This document shows, in pieces, positions 45,680 through 54,616 of a DNA stretch of 64,000 bases; position 1 is the first letter of the stretch, and every line of letters starts with the position of its first letter. This DNA comes from Rhizohabitans arisaemae. GTDB lineage: Bacteria; Actinomycetota; Actinomycetes; Streptosporangiales; Streptosporangiaceae. The position numbers and the translations under genes were made by a program. The stretch lies in the NCBI RefSeq assembly GCF_025996515.1, contig NZ_BLRH01000035.1, positions 682,001 to 746,000 of the forward strand. The letters run 5' to 3'. A model generated the notes under the pieces. That model ran no database searches, was not told the DNA's origin, and worked only from the letters and a program-made list of their open reading frames with translations.

Positions 45680-46594
45680 TCAGCGGGAGATCAACGACCT
45701 CAGGAAGAAGGCGACGTTGGCGGGGCGTTCGGCGAGGCGGCGCATGAAGTAGCCGTACCAGTCCTGGCCGAAGGGGACGTACACCCGGACGGCGGAGCCT
45801 TCGTCGACGAGCCGGCGCTGGGTTTTGGCGCGGATGCCGTACAGCATCTGGAACTCGTAGCTGTCGGGGGTGCGGCCGTACGTGATCATCGCGAGGTGCT
45901 TGGCCACCTCGATCATCCGCTCGTCGTGGGTCGCGATCATGGGTCGCCCCGCGCCCGCCATGAGGATCTTCATGCAGCGGATGTAGGCCCGGTCGACTCC
46001 GGCCTTGCTCTGGATCGCGACGGAGGGCGGCTCCTTGTAGGCGCCTTTGACGAGCCGGACCCGTGAGCCGGCTCGGGAGAGTTCCCGGCAGTCCTCCTCG
46101 GTCCGGTACAGGTACGCCTGCAGCGCCACCCCGACCCAGGGGAATTCGGCGCGGAGCGTGTGGAGGATCGACAGCGTGGAGTCGATCGTGGTGTGGTCCT
46201 CCATGTCCAGGGTGACCAGGATGTTCCGCGCCGCCGCGGCCCGGCAGATCTGGTGCGCGTGCTCCAGCGCGATCTTCTCCCCGTCGCCGGGGAGGGCCTG
46301 GCCGAGGGCCGACAGTTTCAGGGAGACCTCGGAACCGGGTTCGAGCCGTTCGATCAGCGCGAGGTAGGCGTCCCGGATCGCCTCGGCCTGCGGCAGGTCC
46401 AGGGTGTCCTCACCGAGGACGTCGATGGTGACGTCCATCCCGGCGCCGGCGAGCCGCCCGACCACGTCGACGACCTCGTCCAGCTCCTCGCCGGCCACGA
46501 ATCGGTCGACGACACGGCGGGTCAGGGGGGATCCGGCGATTAGCCGGCGGGCCGCGGCGCTCCGTGATGCGCGGAGGAGAATGGATGCGAGCAT
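45680..46594 (-). CDS. putB: Proline dehydrogenase (monofunctional)
   Basis: 304 residues of the FAD-dependent proline dehydrogenase barrel, which oxidises proline to pyrroline-5-carboxylate. Recognisable: VSLKLSALG, LVTLDMEDHTTIDSTL, GVALQAYLYRTEEDC, RLVKGAYKEP, IATHDERMI and YEFQMLYGIR, the substrate- and FAD-binding strands. The ATG at 46594 gives a standard length. Divergent from a PucR-type gene; no pyrroline-5-carboxylate dehydrogenase lies in the window. Confidence 0.93.
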   Translation of the reverse strand: MLASILLRASRSAAARRLIAGSPLTRRVVDRFVAGEELDEVVDVVGRLAGAGMDVTIDVLGEDTLDLPQAEAIRDAYLALIERLEPGSEVSLKLSALGQALPGDGEKIALEHAHQICRAAAARNILVTLDMEDHTTIDSTLSILHTLRAEFPWVGVALQAYLYRTEEDCRELSRAGSRVRLVKGAYKEPPSVAIQSKAGVDRAYIRCMKILMAGAGRPMIATHDERMIEVAKHLAMITYGRTPDSYEFQMLYGIRAKTQRRLVDEGSAVRVYVPFGQDWYGYFMRRLAERPANVAFFLRSLISR

Positions 46595-46672
46595 GTCTGG
46601 ACGGTATGTCCGGGGCGTCACCGGGGAACATCGACAGACGCCACGAATCATTCATACATATGCTCAAGAGCG

Positions 46673-47707
46673 ATGGAACTGCAGGATCTCGTCGACGAGG
46701 TGTCGAGGGTTCTCGGCGGACCGGCCACCCTGGAGGACAGGGCCCTCCGCCTGCTCGCCTATGCCCCGCACGCCACCCCGCTGGACGCCGTGCGTCAGGC
46801 GTCGATCCTGCGCCGGGAGGCCTCCCCGGCGGTACGCCGGCATTTCCAGCGGTACGGGATCGACCGTGCGGTCGCCCCGGTCCGCATCCCGGCGGACCCG
46901 GAGGCCGGGGTGCTCGGCCGGATCTGCGTCCCGGTCCGGCAGGGCTCGGTGATCCGGGGCTTTCTCTGGGTGCTGGACGAGGGTCAGGAGATCGACGAGC
47001 GGCGGCTGCGCCCCCTGGTGGAGCGGCTCGCCGTTCTGCTGGCCGGGGAGGCGCGGGACCGCGCCGGGCAGGGCAGGCTCGTCCGCGATCTGCTCACCGG
47101 GCCGGAGGAGGCCCGGGCGGCGGCGGGGGACCGGCTCGTGGATCTCCGGCTGCTCGTTCCGGGACGGCACTACCAGGTCGCCGTGGCGGCGCCTTCGGCC
47201 CCGCTCGGCGAGGGAGCCGCGGCGCTCGGCTGGGTCGGCGAGGACGCCACGGCGCTGATTCTGCGGGAGGGCGAGACGGTGGCGGCGGGGGGGATCGGCG
47301 GGGTGCGCACCCAGCCGCACGAGCTGGCGGAGAGCTGGCGCGAGGCCCGGGACGCGGCCGAGGTCGCCCGGGTCGTCCCCTCCTTCAGGCCGGTCGCCCG
47401 CTGGTCCGAGCTCGGGGTCTACCGCACACTCATCCGGCTCCGCGACGCCGATCTGCGCGGCGCGGTGGCGGGCCCGGTGCGCAGGCTGCTCGACGCCGGT
47501 GACCTCGAACTGATCCACACGGTCGAGACGTTCCTCGATCGGGCGGGTCACGTGCAGGAGAGCGCCAGGGAACTCAGCATCCACCGGCAGACCCTCTACT
47601 ACCGCCTGGAGAAGGTGAGCCGGATCACCGGGCTGGACCTCGACGACGGCCGGGCCCGGCTCGAACTCCACCTGGCGTTGAAGGCCGCCCACCTGGTGGA
47701 CCGCTGA
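46673..47707 (+). CDS. PucR-type activator, probably of proline dehydrogenase
   Basis: 344 residues with C-terminal PucR HTH (ESARELSIHRQTLYYRLEKVSRITGLDL, about 300-330) and a GAF-like or helical N-terminal half. Divergent from the proline dehydrogenase gene with 78 bp between starts, the usual arrangement of PucR-like activators that induce proline catabolism. The intergenic stretch includes an AT-rich ATTCATACATATG segment (46648-46660) likely to be promoter. Confidence 0.83.
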   Translation: MELQDLVDEVSRVLGGPATLEDRALRLLAYAPHATPLDAVRQASILRREASPAVRRHFQRYGIDRAVAPVRIPADPEAGVLGRICVPVRQGSVIRGFLWVLDEGQEIDERRLRPLVERLAVLLAGEARDRAGQGRLVRDLLTGPEEARAAAGDRLVDLRLLVPGRHYQVAVAAPSAPLGEGAAALGWVGEDATALILREGETVAAGGIGGVRTQPHELAESWREARDAAEVARVVPSFRPVARWSELGVYRTLIRLRDADLRGAVAGPVRRLLDAGDLELIHTVETFLDRAGHVQESARELSIHRQTLYYRLEKVSRITGLDLDDGRARLELHLALKAAHLVDR

Positions 47708-47713
47708 CGCCGG

Positions 47714-48550
47714 CTAGGTGAAGATCTCCGGCGGCGGGACGGGGACGGGGATCTCCTGGCCGTCGCGGATCGGCGGGAGCGCGCCGCGGAACCGGTCGAG
47801 CTCCTCGTCGTGGACGACCCGCCCGCGGGGGATGGAGCCCGCGCTCCGCCGTACCAGCGTCTCGATCGGCAGGGGCTCGCCGGAGGCGGCGACGATGAGG
47901 TTGCCGAAGTGGCGGCCGCGCAGGACGCCCGGATCGGCGACGACGGCGACGTGGGGGAACACGGAGCGGATCGTGGCGACCAGCCGCCGGGCGAAGGGCA
48001 GCGGCGGCCCGTCGGCGACGTTGACCAGGTACGTCCCGGTGGGGCGCAGGACCCGGAGCACGTCGTGGAGGAACTCCAAGGTGACCAGGTCGCCGGGGAT
48101 CCGCGCGCCGATGAAGGCGTCGAGGATCACCAGGTCGGATTCGCCGTCCCGCAGCGCGGCGAGCCCGCTCCGGCCGTCGGTGATCCGGATTTTGATCCGG
48201 GGCGGGGCCAGCTGGCTGCGGACCAGTTCGACCAGGGCGCCGTCCGGCTCGATGACGATCTGGCGGGATCCCGGGCGGGTTTTCGCCACGTAGCGCGGGA
48301 GGGTGCAGGCGCCGCCGCCGATGTGGACGACGTCGATCGCCCCCTCGGGCTCCAGGCAGTCGATCACGTCCGCCATATGCCGCACATACTCGAAATCCAG
48401 GTATGTCGGATCGGAGAGGTCCACGTAGGACTGGGGCACCCCGTTGACGCTGAGCAGCCAGCCGTCCTCGCGGTCGAGGTCGTGCAGAATCTCGGCTTGC
48501 CCGGAGCCGATGCTATACAGACCCGGTATCGGGCTGGTCTTACGTTTCAT
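47714..48550 (-). CDS. Spermidine-synthase-like class I methyltransferase-fold protein
   Basis: 278 residues. VVHIGGGACTLPRYVAKTRPGSRQIVIEPD is the nucleotide (SAM/dcSAM) loop and DLVILDAFIGARIP the catalytic-site strand of spermidine synthase-like proteins; the chain lacks a clear polyamine-site Asp-Ala-Phe-Tyr set, so true spermidine synthesis is doubtful. ATG 48550 follows a perfect TATAAT by 9 bases, implying a leaderless mRNA. Divergent from a penicillin-binding protein gene. Confidence 0.78.
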   Translation of the reverse strand: MKRKTSPIPGLYSIGSGQAEILHDLDREDGWLLSVNGVPQSYVDLSDPTYLDFEYVRHMADVIDCLEPEGAIDVVHIGGGACTLPRYVAKTRPGSRQIVIEPDGALVELVRSQLAPPRIKIRITDGRSGLAALRDGESDLVILDAFIGARIPGDLVTLEFLHDVLRVLRPTGTYLVNVADGPPLPFARRLVATIRSVFPHVAVVADPGVLRGRHFGNLIVAASGEPLPIETLVRRSAGSIPRGRVVHDEELDRFRGALPPIRDGQEIPVPVPPPEIFT

Positions 48551-48577
48551 CCCTGGTGGATTATACGATCTGCCGCG
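48551..48577. promoter_or_regulatory. 27-bp divergent promoter for two leaderless genes
   Basis: The entire gap between two divergent ATGs. Minus strand has TATAAT (48560-48565) 9 bases before its start; plus strand reads TTATACGAT over the same bases, 8 bases before the other start. Both transcripts would lack a Shine-Dalgarno, and -35 elements would fall inside the opposing coding region. Confidence 0.6.
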
Positions 48578-50284
48578 ATGCGCACACGCGGACTGCTCGT
48601 GCTCTTCGCAGGCTTCGTCGGCATCGTCCTGGTAGCCGGTGGGGCGATCGTCACGCTGTCCCTGCGCGTGTCGGGCAGCCCCGAGGCGACCTCGCGCGAC
48701 TACTTCGACGCCTGGGACGACGGGGACTTCACCGCGATGCGGCGGCTCACGGCCGATCCGCCCGCCGATTTCGAACAGCGGCACACGTCCCTCGACGCCG
48801 ATCTCCGGGTCGAGGTCACCCGGGTGGAGCCCGGCTCCCTGCGCAAGACCGGGGAGGAGGCGAGCGTCACGTTCACGGTGACGCGTGAACTCGCCTCGAT
48901 CGGCTCGTGGAGCCATGAGTCCACGCTGCACCTGGCCGTCGTCGACCGGCGCTGGAAGGTGGTCTGGTTTCCGGCCACCCTGCATCCGGCGCTCACCCCG
49001 GGCGGCAGGCTCCGGTTGACCGAGTTCCCCCCGCCGCCTGCGCCGGAGCCCGACCCGCCCGTCACCTTCGACCCCGGCGTGCAGGGCCCGCCCGAACCCG
49101 TGGACCGCAACGGGCGGCCGCTGCCGGTCGGGACCGGGGCGGAGCGGCACATCCGCGCGCTCGCCGCCCGCTTTCCGGTGGCCGCCGAGCCCGCGCCGCC
49201 CCTGGCGGAGTCGTCGGCGCCCCCGCCGGTCCGCAAGAGCGCCTGGGCGATCGAGCTGGAGGTCGACGGCAGGATCGCGCGGCGCCTGCGGCTGTTCGGG
49301 GAGATCCCCCTCCCCCTGCCGCCGAGGCCCGTCGAATCGCCTCGGCCCCAGCCGAAGCCGCGGCGCGCCGGACTCAGGACGACGCTGGACGCGGGGCTGG
49401 TCCGGGCCGCCGACCGGGCCCTGGCGGGGGTGGGCCGGGCGGCGCTCGTCGCCGTCCAAGCCTCGACCGGGGAGATCCTGGCCGTGGCCGACACCCTGCC
49501 GCAGGAGACGGGGGCCTTTCTCGGCAGATATCCTCCGGGCTCCACGTTCAAGGTGGTCACCGCGGCGGCGCTGCTCGCCGGGGGGATGGGCCCGGAGACC
49601 CCCGTCGCCTGCCCCGGCACGGTCGTCGCGGGGCAGCGGGAGTTCGTGAACCCGGGCCGGTTCGACCTGGGGACGGTCCCGTTGCGCAGGGCGTTCGCGC
49701 AGTCGTGCAACACCACGTTCACCCGGCTGGCGGTGGAGCGGGCGGGAGCCGACGCGCTCCTCGCCCAGGCGCGGGTCTTCGGCTTCGTGGACGGGCCCGT
49801 CTATCCGGGGGTGCCCGCGGTACGGGCCGACTTCCCCGCCCCGACGGGGCCCGCCGACCTGGCGGAGGCGTCCATCGGGCAGGGCAGGGTGCTGGCCAGC
49901 CCGCTCTCCATGGCGCTGGTGGCCGCGGCCGTGGCGAACGGCACCTGGCGCCCGCCCCGGCTCGTCGCGGCCGCGCTGGCGAACCGGACCGGGCAGGCGG
50001 CGGCCCCCCGGGCGCTCGACCCCGCGATCCTGCCGGGGCTGCGCTCCCTGATGAGCGCGGTGGTGACGGACGCGAACGGTACGGCGGCCGGGGCGGGCCT
50101 GCCGTCCGGGGTCGCCGGGAAAACCGGTACGGCCGAGTTCGACGGGTCCGGGGGCCGGGGGGAGCACGCCTGGTTCCTCGGGTACCGGGAGGATCTGGCG
50201 TTCGCGGTCTTCGTGGCGGGCGGCGGGTCGGGTGGCCAGGTCGCGGCGCCGATCGCCGCGCGGTTCCTGGCGGGGGTTCGGTAG
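48578..50284 (+). CDS. Penicillin-binding protein (class B-like transpeptidase with MecA_N domain)
   Basis: 568 residues: N-terminal TM anchor (6-28), NTF2-like MecA_N domain (about 30-140), a shortened Pro-rich middle part and a C-terminal transpeptidase domain with Ser322 in STFK, SCN at 376-378 and KTGT at 515-518. It should cross-link peptidoglycan outside the membrane, like PBPA/MecA-type enzymes; MecA_N-bearing proteins are often beta-lactam tolerant. Start ATG 48578, apparently leaderless. Confidence 0.9.
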   Translation: MRTRGLLVLFAGFVGIVLVAGGAIVTLSLRVSGSPEATSRDYFDAWDDGDFTAMRRLTADPPADFEQRHTSLDADLRVEVTRVEPGSLRKTGEEASVTFTVTRELASIGSWSHESTLHLAVVDRRWKVVWFPATLHPALTPGGRLRLTEFPPPPAPEPDPPVTFDPGVQGPPEPVDRNGRPLPVGTGAERHIRALAARFPVAAEPAPPLAESSAPPPVRKSAWAIELEVDGRIARRLRLFGEIPLPLPPRPVESPRPQPKPRRAGLRTTLDAGLVRAADRALAGVGRAALVAVQASTGEILAVADTLPQETGAFLGRYPPGSTFKVVTAAALLAGGMGPETPVACPGTVVAGQREFVNPGRFDLGTVPLRRAFAQSCNTTFTRLAVERAGADALLAQARVFGFVDGPVYPGVPAVRADFPAPTGPADLAEASIGQGRVLASPLSMALVAAAVANGTWRPPRLVAAALANRTGQAAAPRALDPAILPGLRSLMSAVVTDANGTAAGAGLPSGVAGKTGTAEFDGSGGRGEHAWFLGYREDLAFAVFVAGGGSGGQVAAPIAARFLAGVR

Positions 50285-50367
50285 CGAGGTTTGCCATCGG
50301 TGCCGGGGGCCGTAGCCTTGGCGGTGCCGCCCCGGTCCGGTGTGTGGGGCGAGACGGGGAGGAAGCC

Positions 50368-50622
50368 GTGAAGCTGAAGCTGGATCTCCACGACATCTAC
50401 AACAAGGGCCAGAGCATCGACCGCGCGCTGCAGGGCATCATCGACGAGGCGGTGGCGAAGCGGGCCCCGCTCATTGAGATCATCCCCGGGAAAGGCTCAG
50501 GCCAGCTCAAGAAGCGGGTGATCCGGTTTCTGGAGCAGAAGGAGATCAAGGCGCTGTACCACCGGCTGGAGAAGGACTCCAAGAACTTCGGGCGGCTGTT
50601 CGTTCATTTCCGGTGGAAGTGA
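50368..50622 (+). CDS. Small Smr-domain protein
   Basis: 84 residues, GTG with GGGGAGGA 4 bases upstream. LKLDLHDIYNKGQSIDRALQGIIDEAV (LDLHDI motif), IEIIPGKGSGQLKKRVIRFL (PGKGSG) match the Smr domain of MutS2-like proteins, here alone and minimal in size. Smr domains act as endonucleases or RNA-binding modules; the D-L-H and G-K-G motifs are intact. Convergent with the LuxR-type HTH gene, 6 bp between stops. Confidence 0.85.
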   Translation: MKLKLDLHDIYNKGQSIDRALQGIIDEAVAKRAPLIEIIPGKGSGQLKKRVIRFLEQKEIKALYHRLEKDSKNFGRLFVHFRWK

Positions 50623-50628
50623 ACGGGT

Positions 50629-50883
50629 TCAAGTCTCCCCGGTCTGGGGGATCGGCGCTTCGGGGACGGCGGAGCCGCGCCAGAGGTCGATGGCCGACGG
50701 GCGGGACGCCACCCCGAGTTTGCCGTAGATCCGGTTGACGTGGTTCTTCACGGTCTTCTCGCTGAGGAAGAGCCTGCGGGCGATCTCCCCGTTCGAGAAC
50801 CCGGCGGCGATCAGGTCCATGACCTCGGCCTCACGCCTGCTCAGTCCCAGCCCGGTCTCGAACGCTGTGTCATCGACTCTCAT
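50629..50883 (-). CDS. Stand-alone LuxR/GerE-type HTH protein
   Basis: 84 residues from ATG 50883 (GGAGG 5 bases before). [45 protein letters not shown] is a full GerE HTH; there is no receiver or sensor domain, only a short acidic N-terminal lead. Such single-domain LuxR regulators occur in actinobacteria as developmental or orphan regulators. The target is unknown. Longer upstream starts exist but run into DNA without a ribosome site. Confidence 0.8.
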   Translation of the reverse strand: MRVDDTAFETGLGLSRREAEVMDLIAAGFSNGEIARRLFLSEKTVKNHVNRIYGKLGVASRPSAIDLWRGSAVPEAPIPQTGET

Positions 50884-51078
50884 TCGGCCTCCGGGACACG
50901 ACATAATCATGCCGCTGGCCCCCCGAACTGGCGGCTTTAGCCTCCGTAGCTGACAGCGAGCATATAGGCGGATGTCCGGAAACGCGCGATCTTTCATAGA
51001 CGGCCTGGTGCCGGGCGGGGAAGGGAGTCCCTCCTCAAAGCGAAAGTGGCCGGTCCCTGAGGAACCGGCCACTTTCAG

Positions 51079-51154
51079 TGGGGTGAGTGATGGGACTTGA
51101 ACCCACGACATCCAGGACCACAACCTGGCGCTCTGCCAGCTGAGCTACACCCAC
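51079..51154 (-). tRNA. tRNA-His (anticodon GTG)
   Basis: Cloverleaf folds on the minus strand: acceptor GTGGGTG/CACTCAC (one G-T), anticodon stem CCAGG-CCTGG with loop TTGTGGT, T arm GTGGGTTCAAGTCCCAT, discriminator C and encoded CCA at 51079-51081. Base 51155 supplies the G(-1) that is diagnostic for tRNA-His. Confidence 0.97.
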
Positions 51155-51229
51155 CAAGCCCGCCGTGATCGAACCGAACGCGGCGTATGTAGAAAGTGTA
51201 GCGGGCCCGACGCCCGACTTGCGACGTGG

Positions 51230-51853
51230 TTAGGTCTCCGACACGCGGGAGTTTTCCGATTCGGCGAGAATCGCCCCCGCGACGTCACGCGCCGTGGCCG
51301 AGTCGGGGCCGGGCTGGGGGACGAACACGGCCGCCCGGTAGTACCGCATCTCCAGGATGCTCTCCATGATGTCGGCGAGCGCCCGGTGGCCGCCGGTCTT
51401 CTCGGGCGCGGCGAAGTAGACCCGCGGATACCAGCGGCGGACCAGTTCCTTGACCGACGACACGTCGACCATCCGGTAGTGCAGGTAGGCGTCGAGCGCA
51501 GGCATGTCGCGGACGATGAACGACCGGTCGGTGGCGATGGAGTTCCCGCAGAGGGGGGCCTTCTTCGCCTCGGGCACGTGGCCCCGGATGTAGTCCAGGA
51601 CCAGGGCTTCGGCCTCGGCCACGGTCACCCCGGTGCCGAGCTGGGCGAGCAGCCCGGAGGCGGTGTGCATCTCCCGGACGACCTGCGTCATCTGGTCCAG
51701 GGACTCCGGTGGCGGCTTGATGATCACATCGACCCCCGCGTCCAGCGGGTTGAGCTCACTGTCGGTGACGACGCAGGCCACCTCGACGAGGGTGTCCCGC
51801 TCCAGGTCGAGCCCGGTCATCTCACAGTCGATCCACACCAGCCGGTCGTTCAT
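51230..51853 (-). CDS. orn: Oligoribonuclease
   Basis: 207-residue DEDDh 3'-5' exonuclease that degrades nanoRNAs and the pGpG product of c-di-GMP turnover. [10 protein letters not shown] (Asp9, Glu11), the [13 protein letters not shown] segment with the third Asp, and [11 protein letters not shown] with the fourth Asp and the catalytic His are intact. ATG 51853. Adjacent to tRNA-His, a conserved actinobacterial arrangement. Confidence 0.95.
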   Translation of the reverse strand: MNDRLVWIDCEMTGLDLERDTLVEVACVVTDSELNPLDAGVDVIIKPPPESLDQMTQVVREMHTASGLLAQLGTGVTVAEAEALVLDYIRGHVPEAKKAPLCGNSIATDRSFIVRDMPALDAYLHYRMVDVSSVKELVRRWYPRVYFAAPEKTGGHRALADIMESILEMRYYRAAVFVPQPGPDSATARDVAGAILAESENSRVSET

Positions 51854-51873
51854 GTCTCCAGCGTAGTGTGCGT

Positions 51874-53043
51874 TCAGGGTGCCACCGCGAGAGAGCCGAG
51901 GATCCGATCCACGTTCGCCGTCCCCAGGTTGTCGGGCATCGAGATGTAGAGCACCCCGGGACGCTGCCCGGCGCCGCGGTCGACCACGACGATCGCGAGC
52001 GTCTCGGTCGACCACTTCCACCGCTTGGCCTTGGCCTCGTTGAAGGTCAGCTTGGCTTTGACCAGCCAGCCGTCGCGCCCGCCGACCTTGATGGCCTTGT
52101 CCTCGACACCTTCGGCCTCGTGCTTCTCCGGATAGTAGTTCCGGTTGAAGTACGAGAGCAGGCTTCGCGCGGAGGCCTTCAGGTCGTCCGGCCCGCCGTA
52201 GGAGATCCGCCTGGCCAGCGGCCCGGAGTAGGCGTTGCCGATCCAGTCGTTCTGCCCCTTGTAGCCCTCGTGGGAGACCTTCTGGAACCCAGCGGTCCAC
52301 CCCTGCTCCTGCGGGTTGTCGCTGTTCACCTCGTCGCTGTTCGGGATCCGCCAGCCGTCGGTGAGGAAGGTGTAGCTGAGGCCGGCCTGCGGGTCGACGA
52401 TCTTCCCGTCGACCGGCCGGGGGAGGGCCCCTCCGGTGGGAAGGTCCGGGGGGATCGTGGTCGGCGGCGTCGTCGGCGGCTCGGTGGTCGGCGGGGCCTC
52501 CGGCGTCGGGGTGACGGTGACGGCCGGCGGGAGGGCGTTCGGTTCGGTCGGCGTGCTCGTCCCGGTCAGGGAGATGATGAGCACCACCACGACGACGACC
52601 GCGACCGCGGCGGAACCGCCGATGATCCACGGGAGGAGGCTTTTGCCGCCCGGCTGGTTGGGCATCACCGAGGTGTCGCCCCGCCACGCCTCACCCGCGC
52701 CCCATTGCGGGCCCGGCTGGGCCGGGGACGACGCCTGCCCCTGCCATCCTCCGGGGCCCTGCGGGGGACCCTGGCCGTAGCCCCACTGCCCGGCGCCTTG
52801 CCCGGGGGCGCTGTGGGCCGCGCCGCCCTGCCAGGAGGGGGGCTGTCCGGGGCCCGAGGGGCTCTGCCCCTGAGGGGCGGGCGCACCCCAGGAGGGCTGC
52901 GGCGGCTGGGCCTGCGGGCCCGCGGGTGTCGTCGGCTCCACGGGGTGGGTGGCTTCGGTCCACTGGTTGCCGTCCCACCAGCGCAGGAGGCCCGGCACGC
53001 CGTACGGATCGGGGTGCCAGCCGGGAGGGGTCTGCGTGGTCAT
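51874..53043 (-). CDS. DUF2510 membrane protein with extracytoplasmic domain
   Basis: 389 residues. N-terminal DUF2510 ([25 protein letters not shown]), a Pro/Gln/Gly-rich cytoplasmic linker to ~130, one TM helix ([24 protein letters not shown]), a Thr/Pro-rich stalk and an extracellular domain of ~180 residues with no enzyme motif. Function unknown; such proteins are often Ser/Thr-kinase substrates or envelope factors, and three kinase-like genes follow upstream on the same strand. Confidence 0.75.
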   Translation of the reverse strand: MTTQTPPGWHPDPYGVPGLLRWWDGNQWTEATHPVEPTTPAGPQAQPPQPSWGAPAPQGQSPSGPGQPPSWQGGAAHSAPGQGAGQWGYGQGPPQGPGGWQGQASSPAQPGPQWGAGEAWRGDTSVMPNQPGGKSLLPWIIGGSAAVAVVVVVVLIISLTGTSTPTEPNALPPAVTVTPTPEAPPTTEPPTTPPTTIPPDLPTGGALPRPVDGKIVDPQAGLSYTFLTDGWRIPNSDEVNSDNPQEQGWTAGFQKVSHEGYKGQNDWIGNAYSGPLARRISYGGPDDLKASARSLLSYFNRNYYPEKHEAEGVEDKAIKVGGRDGWLVKAKLTFNEAKAKRWKWSTETLAIVVVDRGAGQRPGVLYISMPDNLGTANVDRILGSLAVAP

Positions 53044-53104
53044 GGCGCCAGGGTAGGGCAGTCGCTGGAATATCCGTGTAAAAGAGTGAAATGCCGTGTT
53101 CGGT

Positions 53105-54547
53105 CTAGCATCGGAACCGCACCGTCCCCTTGGCGCTTAGCGGGTCGCCGGGCTGCACGAGTGGAGAGGTGATCCGCAGGGTCAGCGTCTCCCTGCCCTC
53201 GCCGCTGCCCTTGGGGGTCAGGACGAAGGGAACCCGCACCGACGTCTGATCGGCGCTGACCCGTTCCTCCTGCTTCCCCCTGGGCTGATCGCCCTGGAAC
53301 CACTCGTAGGTGATCAGGCCCGCCTCCCCGTTGGTCGCGATCACCCCGTGCAGTCTGACCCCGTCCTCGTCGCAGCCCTGGACGCCCTTCGGCGCCTCCA
53401 CTTTGACGCTCTGCACCACCAGCGGCGGCATGGGCCGGAGCAGCCACCAGGCGACCCCGGCGACGATCAGCGCCATGATCAGCATGGTGATCACGGGGAG
53501 GACGCGCCCGCGCCGCCGGACCGCCCTCCGCTTCCCTTTGCTCTGCGCGCCCGGCCGTTCCGCCTCCCGGGTCTGCCCCTGCTGCCAGATCTCCGCGGCC
53601 CGGGTCTTGGCCTGCGTCTGGGTGGGCACCCCGGGGCCGAAGCGCATCTGCACCTCCCCGGTGGCCGTCCGGCTTGAGCCCGTGTCGGCCGTACCGGCGT
53701 CGAAACCCGGTGGGGTACGGGCGTCGCCGGGTCCGGGCCCGCCCGCCGACGTGACCCGCAGCAGCGTCACGGCCTCGGGGGCGTACCCCTGCGGGAACGG
53801 CTGCTCCCCGGTGAACTCCCGCGTGGGGATCGGGGCCGCGAGCCGGTTCGCCGAGTCGATCAGGGCGGTACGGGTGGTGAAGCCCCCGGGGAGCCGGTCG
53901 CGTCCGGCGAGCAAGGCGTCCCGCGCGGCGACCAGACCGCGGGACTCCGCCGTCGCCGCGCAGTGGGCCAGCAGCGCGGCGGCCTGCCGGTCCGGGCCGG
54001 CCCAGGCGTCGGCGAGGCCGCGGGCGAGCGTGGCCCACGCGGCGACGTCCGCGTGCGCCGGCACCGTCTCGCCGCGCAGGGCGACGGCGAGCCCGGCCTC
54101 GTTCAGCAGGGCGGCGCCGTCGGAGTCGATCACGATCGTCCCGGCGTGCAGCGCGCCGTGCACCAGGCCCGAGGCGTGCAGCGAGAGCAGGGTCTGCAGG
54201 GTCTCGATGAGAACGGTCGCCGCGCTCCCGGCGTCGGGGCCGGGTCCGGTCGCCCCCAGCTCGGCCAGGGTCGGCGTGGCCGGGCGCGCGGAGAGCAGCC
54301 AGACCTTGCCCTCCGCGCCGACCAGGTCGGCGACCGGAACCAGGCCGGTCACGCCCGACTGGGTGAGGTGCCGGACCGCGGTGACCGCGGCGACGAGTCG
54401 TGCGGGGGCGCCGGGGACGGCGAGCAGGCCGGGGTCGATCAGCAGCGCTCCCGCCGCGGAGCCGTCCGGTGCCAGCGCGGCGTCCCAGCCGCCGAGTTCC
54501 GAAGATCGAGGTCGCCCTGCCAGCAGATAGCCCGCGACAGACGTCAT
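53105..54547 (-). CDS. Membrane-anchored pseudokinase with extracytoplasmic Ig-like domain
   Basis: 480 residues from ATG 54547 (AAGGCGG upstream). The kinase-like fold (about 5-270) lacks catalysis: no ATP-binding Lys, HRD replaced by HGA (130-132 in LVHGALHAGTIVID) and DFG by NEA (149-151). Then a basic juxtamembrane part, TM helix VLPVITMLIMALIVAGVAWWLL and a C-terminal Ig-like domain with two cysteines (GCDEDG ... RFRC) that resembles the end of the kinase at 56241-58580. Probably a regulatory scaffold like other MviN/Fha-type pseudokinases. Confidence 0.8.
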   Translation of the reverse strand: MTSVAGYLLAGRPRSSELGGWDAALAPDGSAAGALLIDPGLLAVPGAPARLVAAVTAVRHLTQSGVTGLVPVADLVGAEGKVWLLSARPATPTLAELGATGPGPDAGSAATVLIETLQTLLSLHASGLVHGALHAGTIVIDSDGAALLNEAGLAVALRGETVPAHADVAAWATLARGLADAWAGPDRQAAALLAHCAATAESRGLVAARDALLAGRDRLPGGFTTRTALIDSANRLAAPIPTREFTGEQPFPQGYAPEAVTLLRVTSAGGPGPGDARTPPGFDAGTADTGSSRTATGEVQMRFGPGVPTQTQAKTRAAEIWQQGQTREAERPGAQSKGKRRAVRRRGRVLPVITMLIMALIVAGVAWWLLRPMPPLVVQSVKVEAPKGVQGCDEDGVRLHGVIATNGEAGLITYEWFQGDQPRGKQEERVSADQTSVRVPFVLTPKGSGEGRETLTLRITSPLVQPGDPLSAKGTVRFRC

Positions 54548-54616
54548 CGATGTACCGCCTTCCATCCGGCCGTCACCTCAGTGTCACTGTTTCCACGGCC
54601 CCGGTCACGCGCGAAC

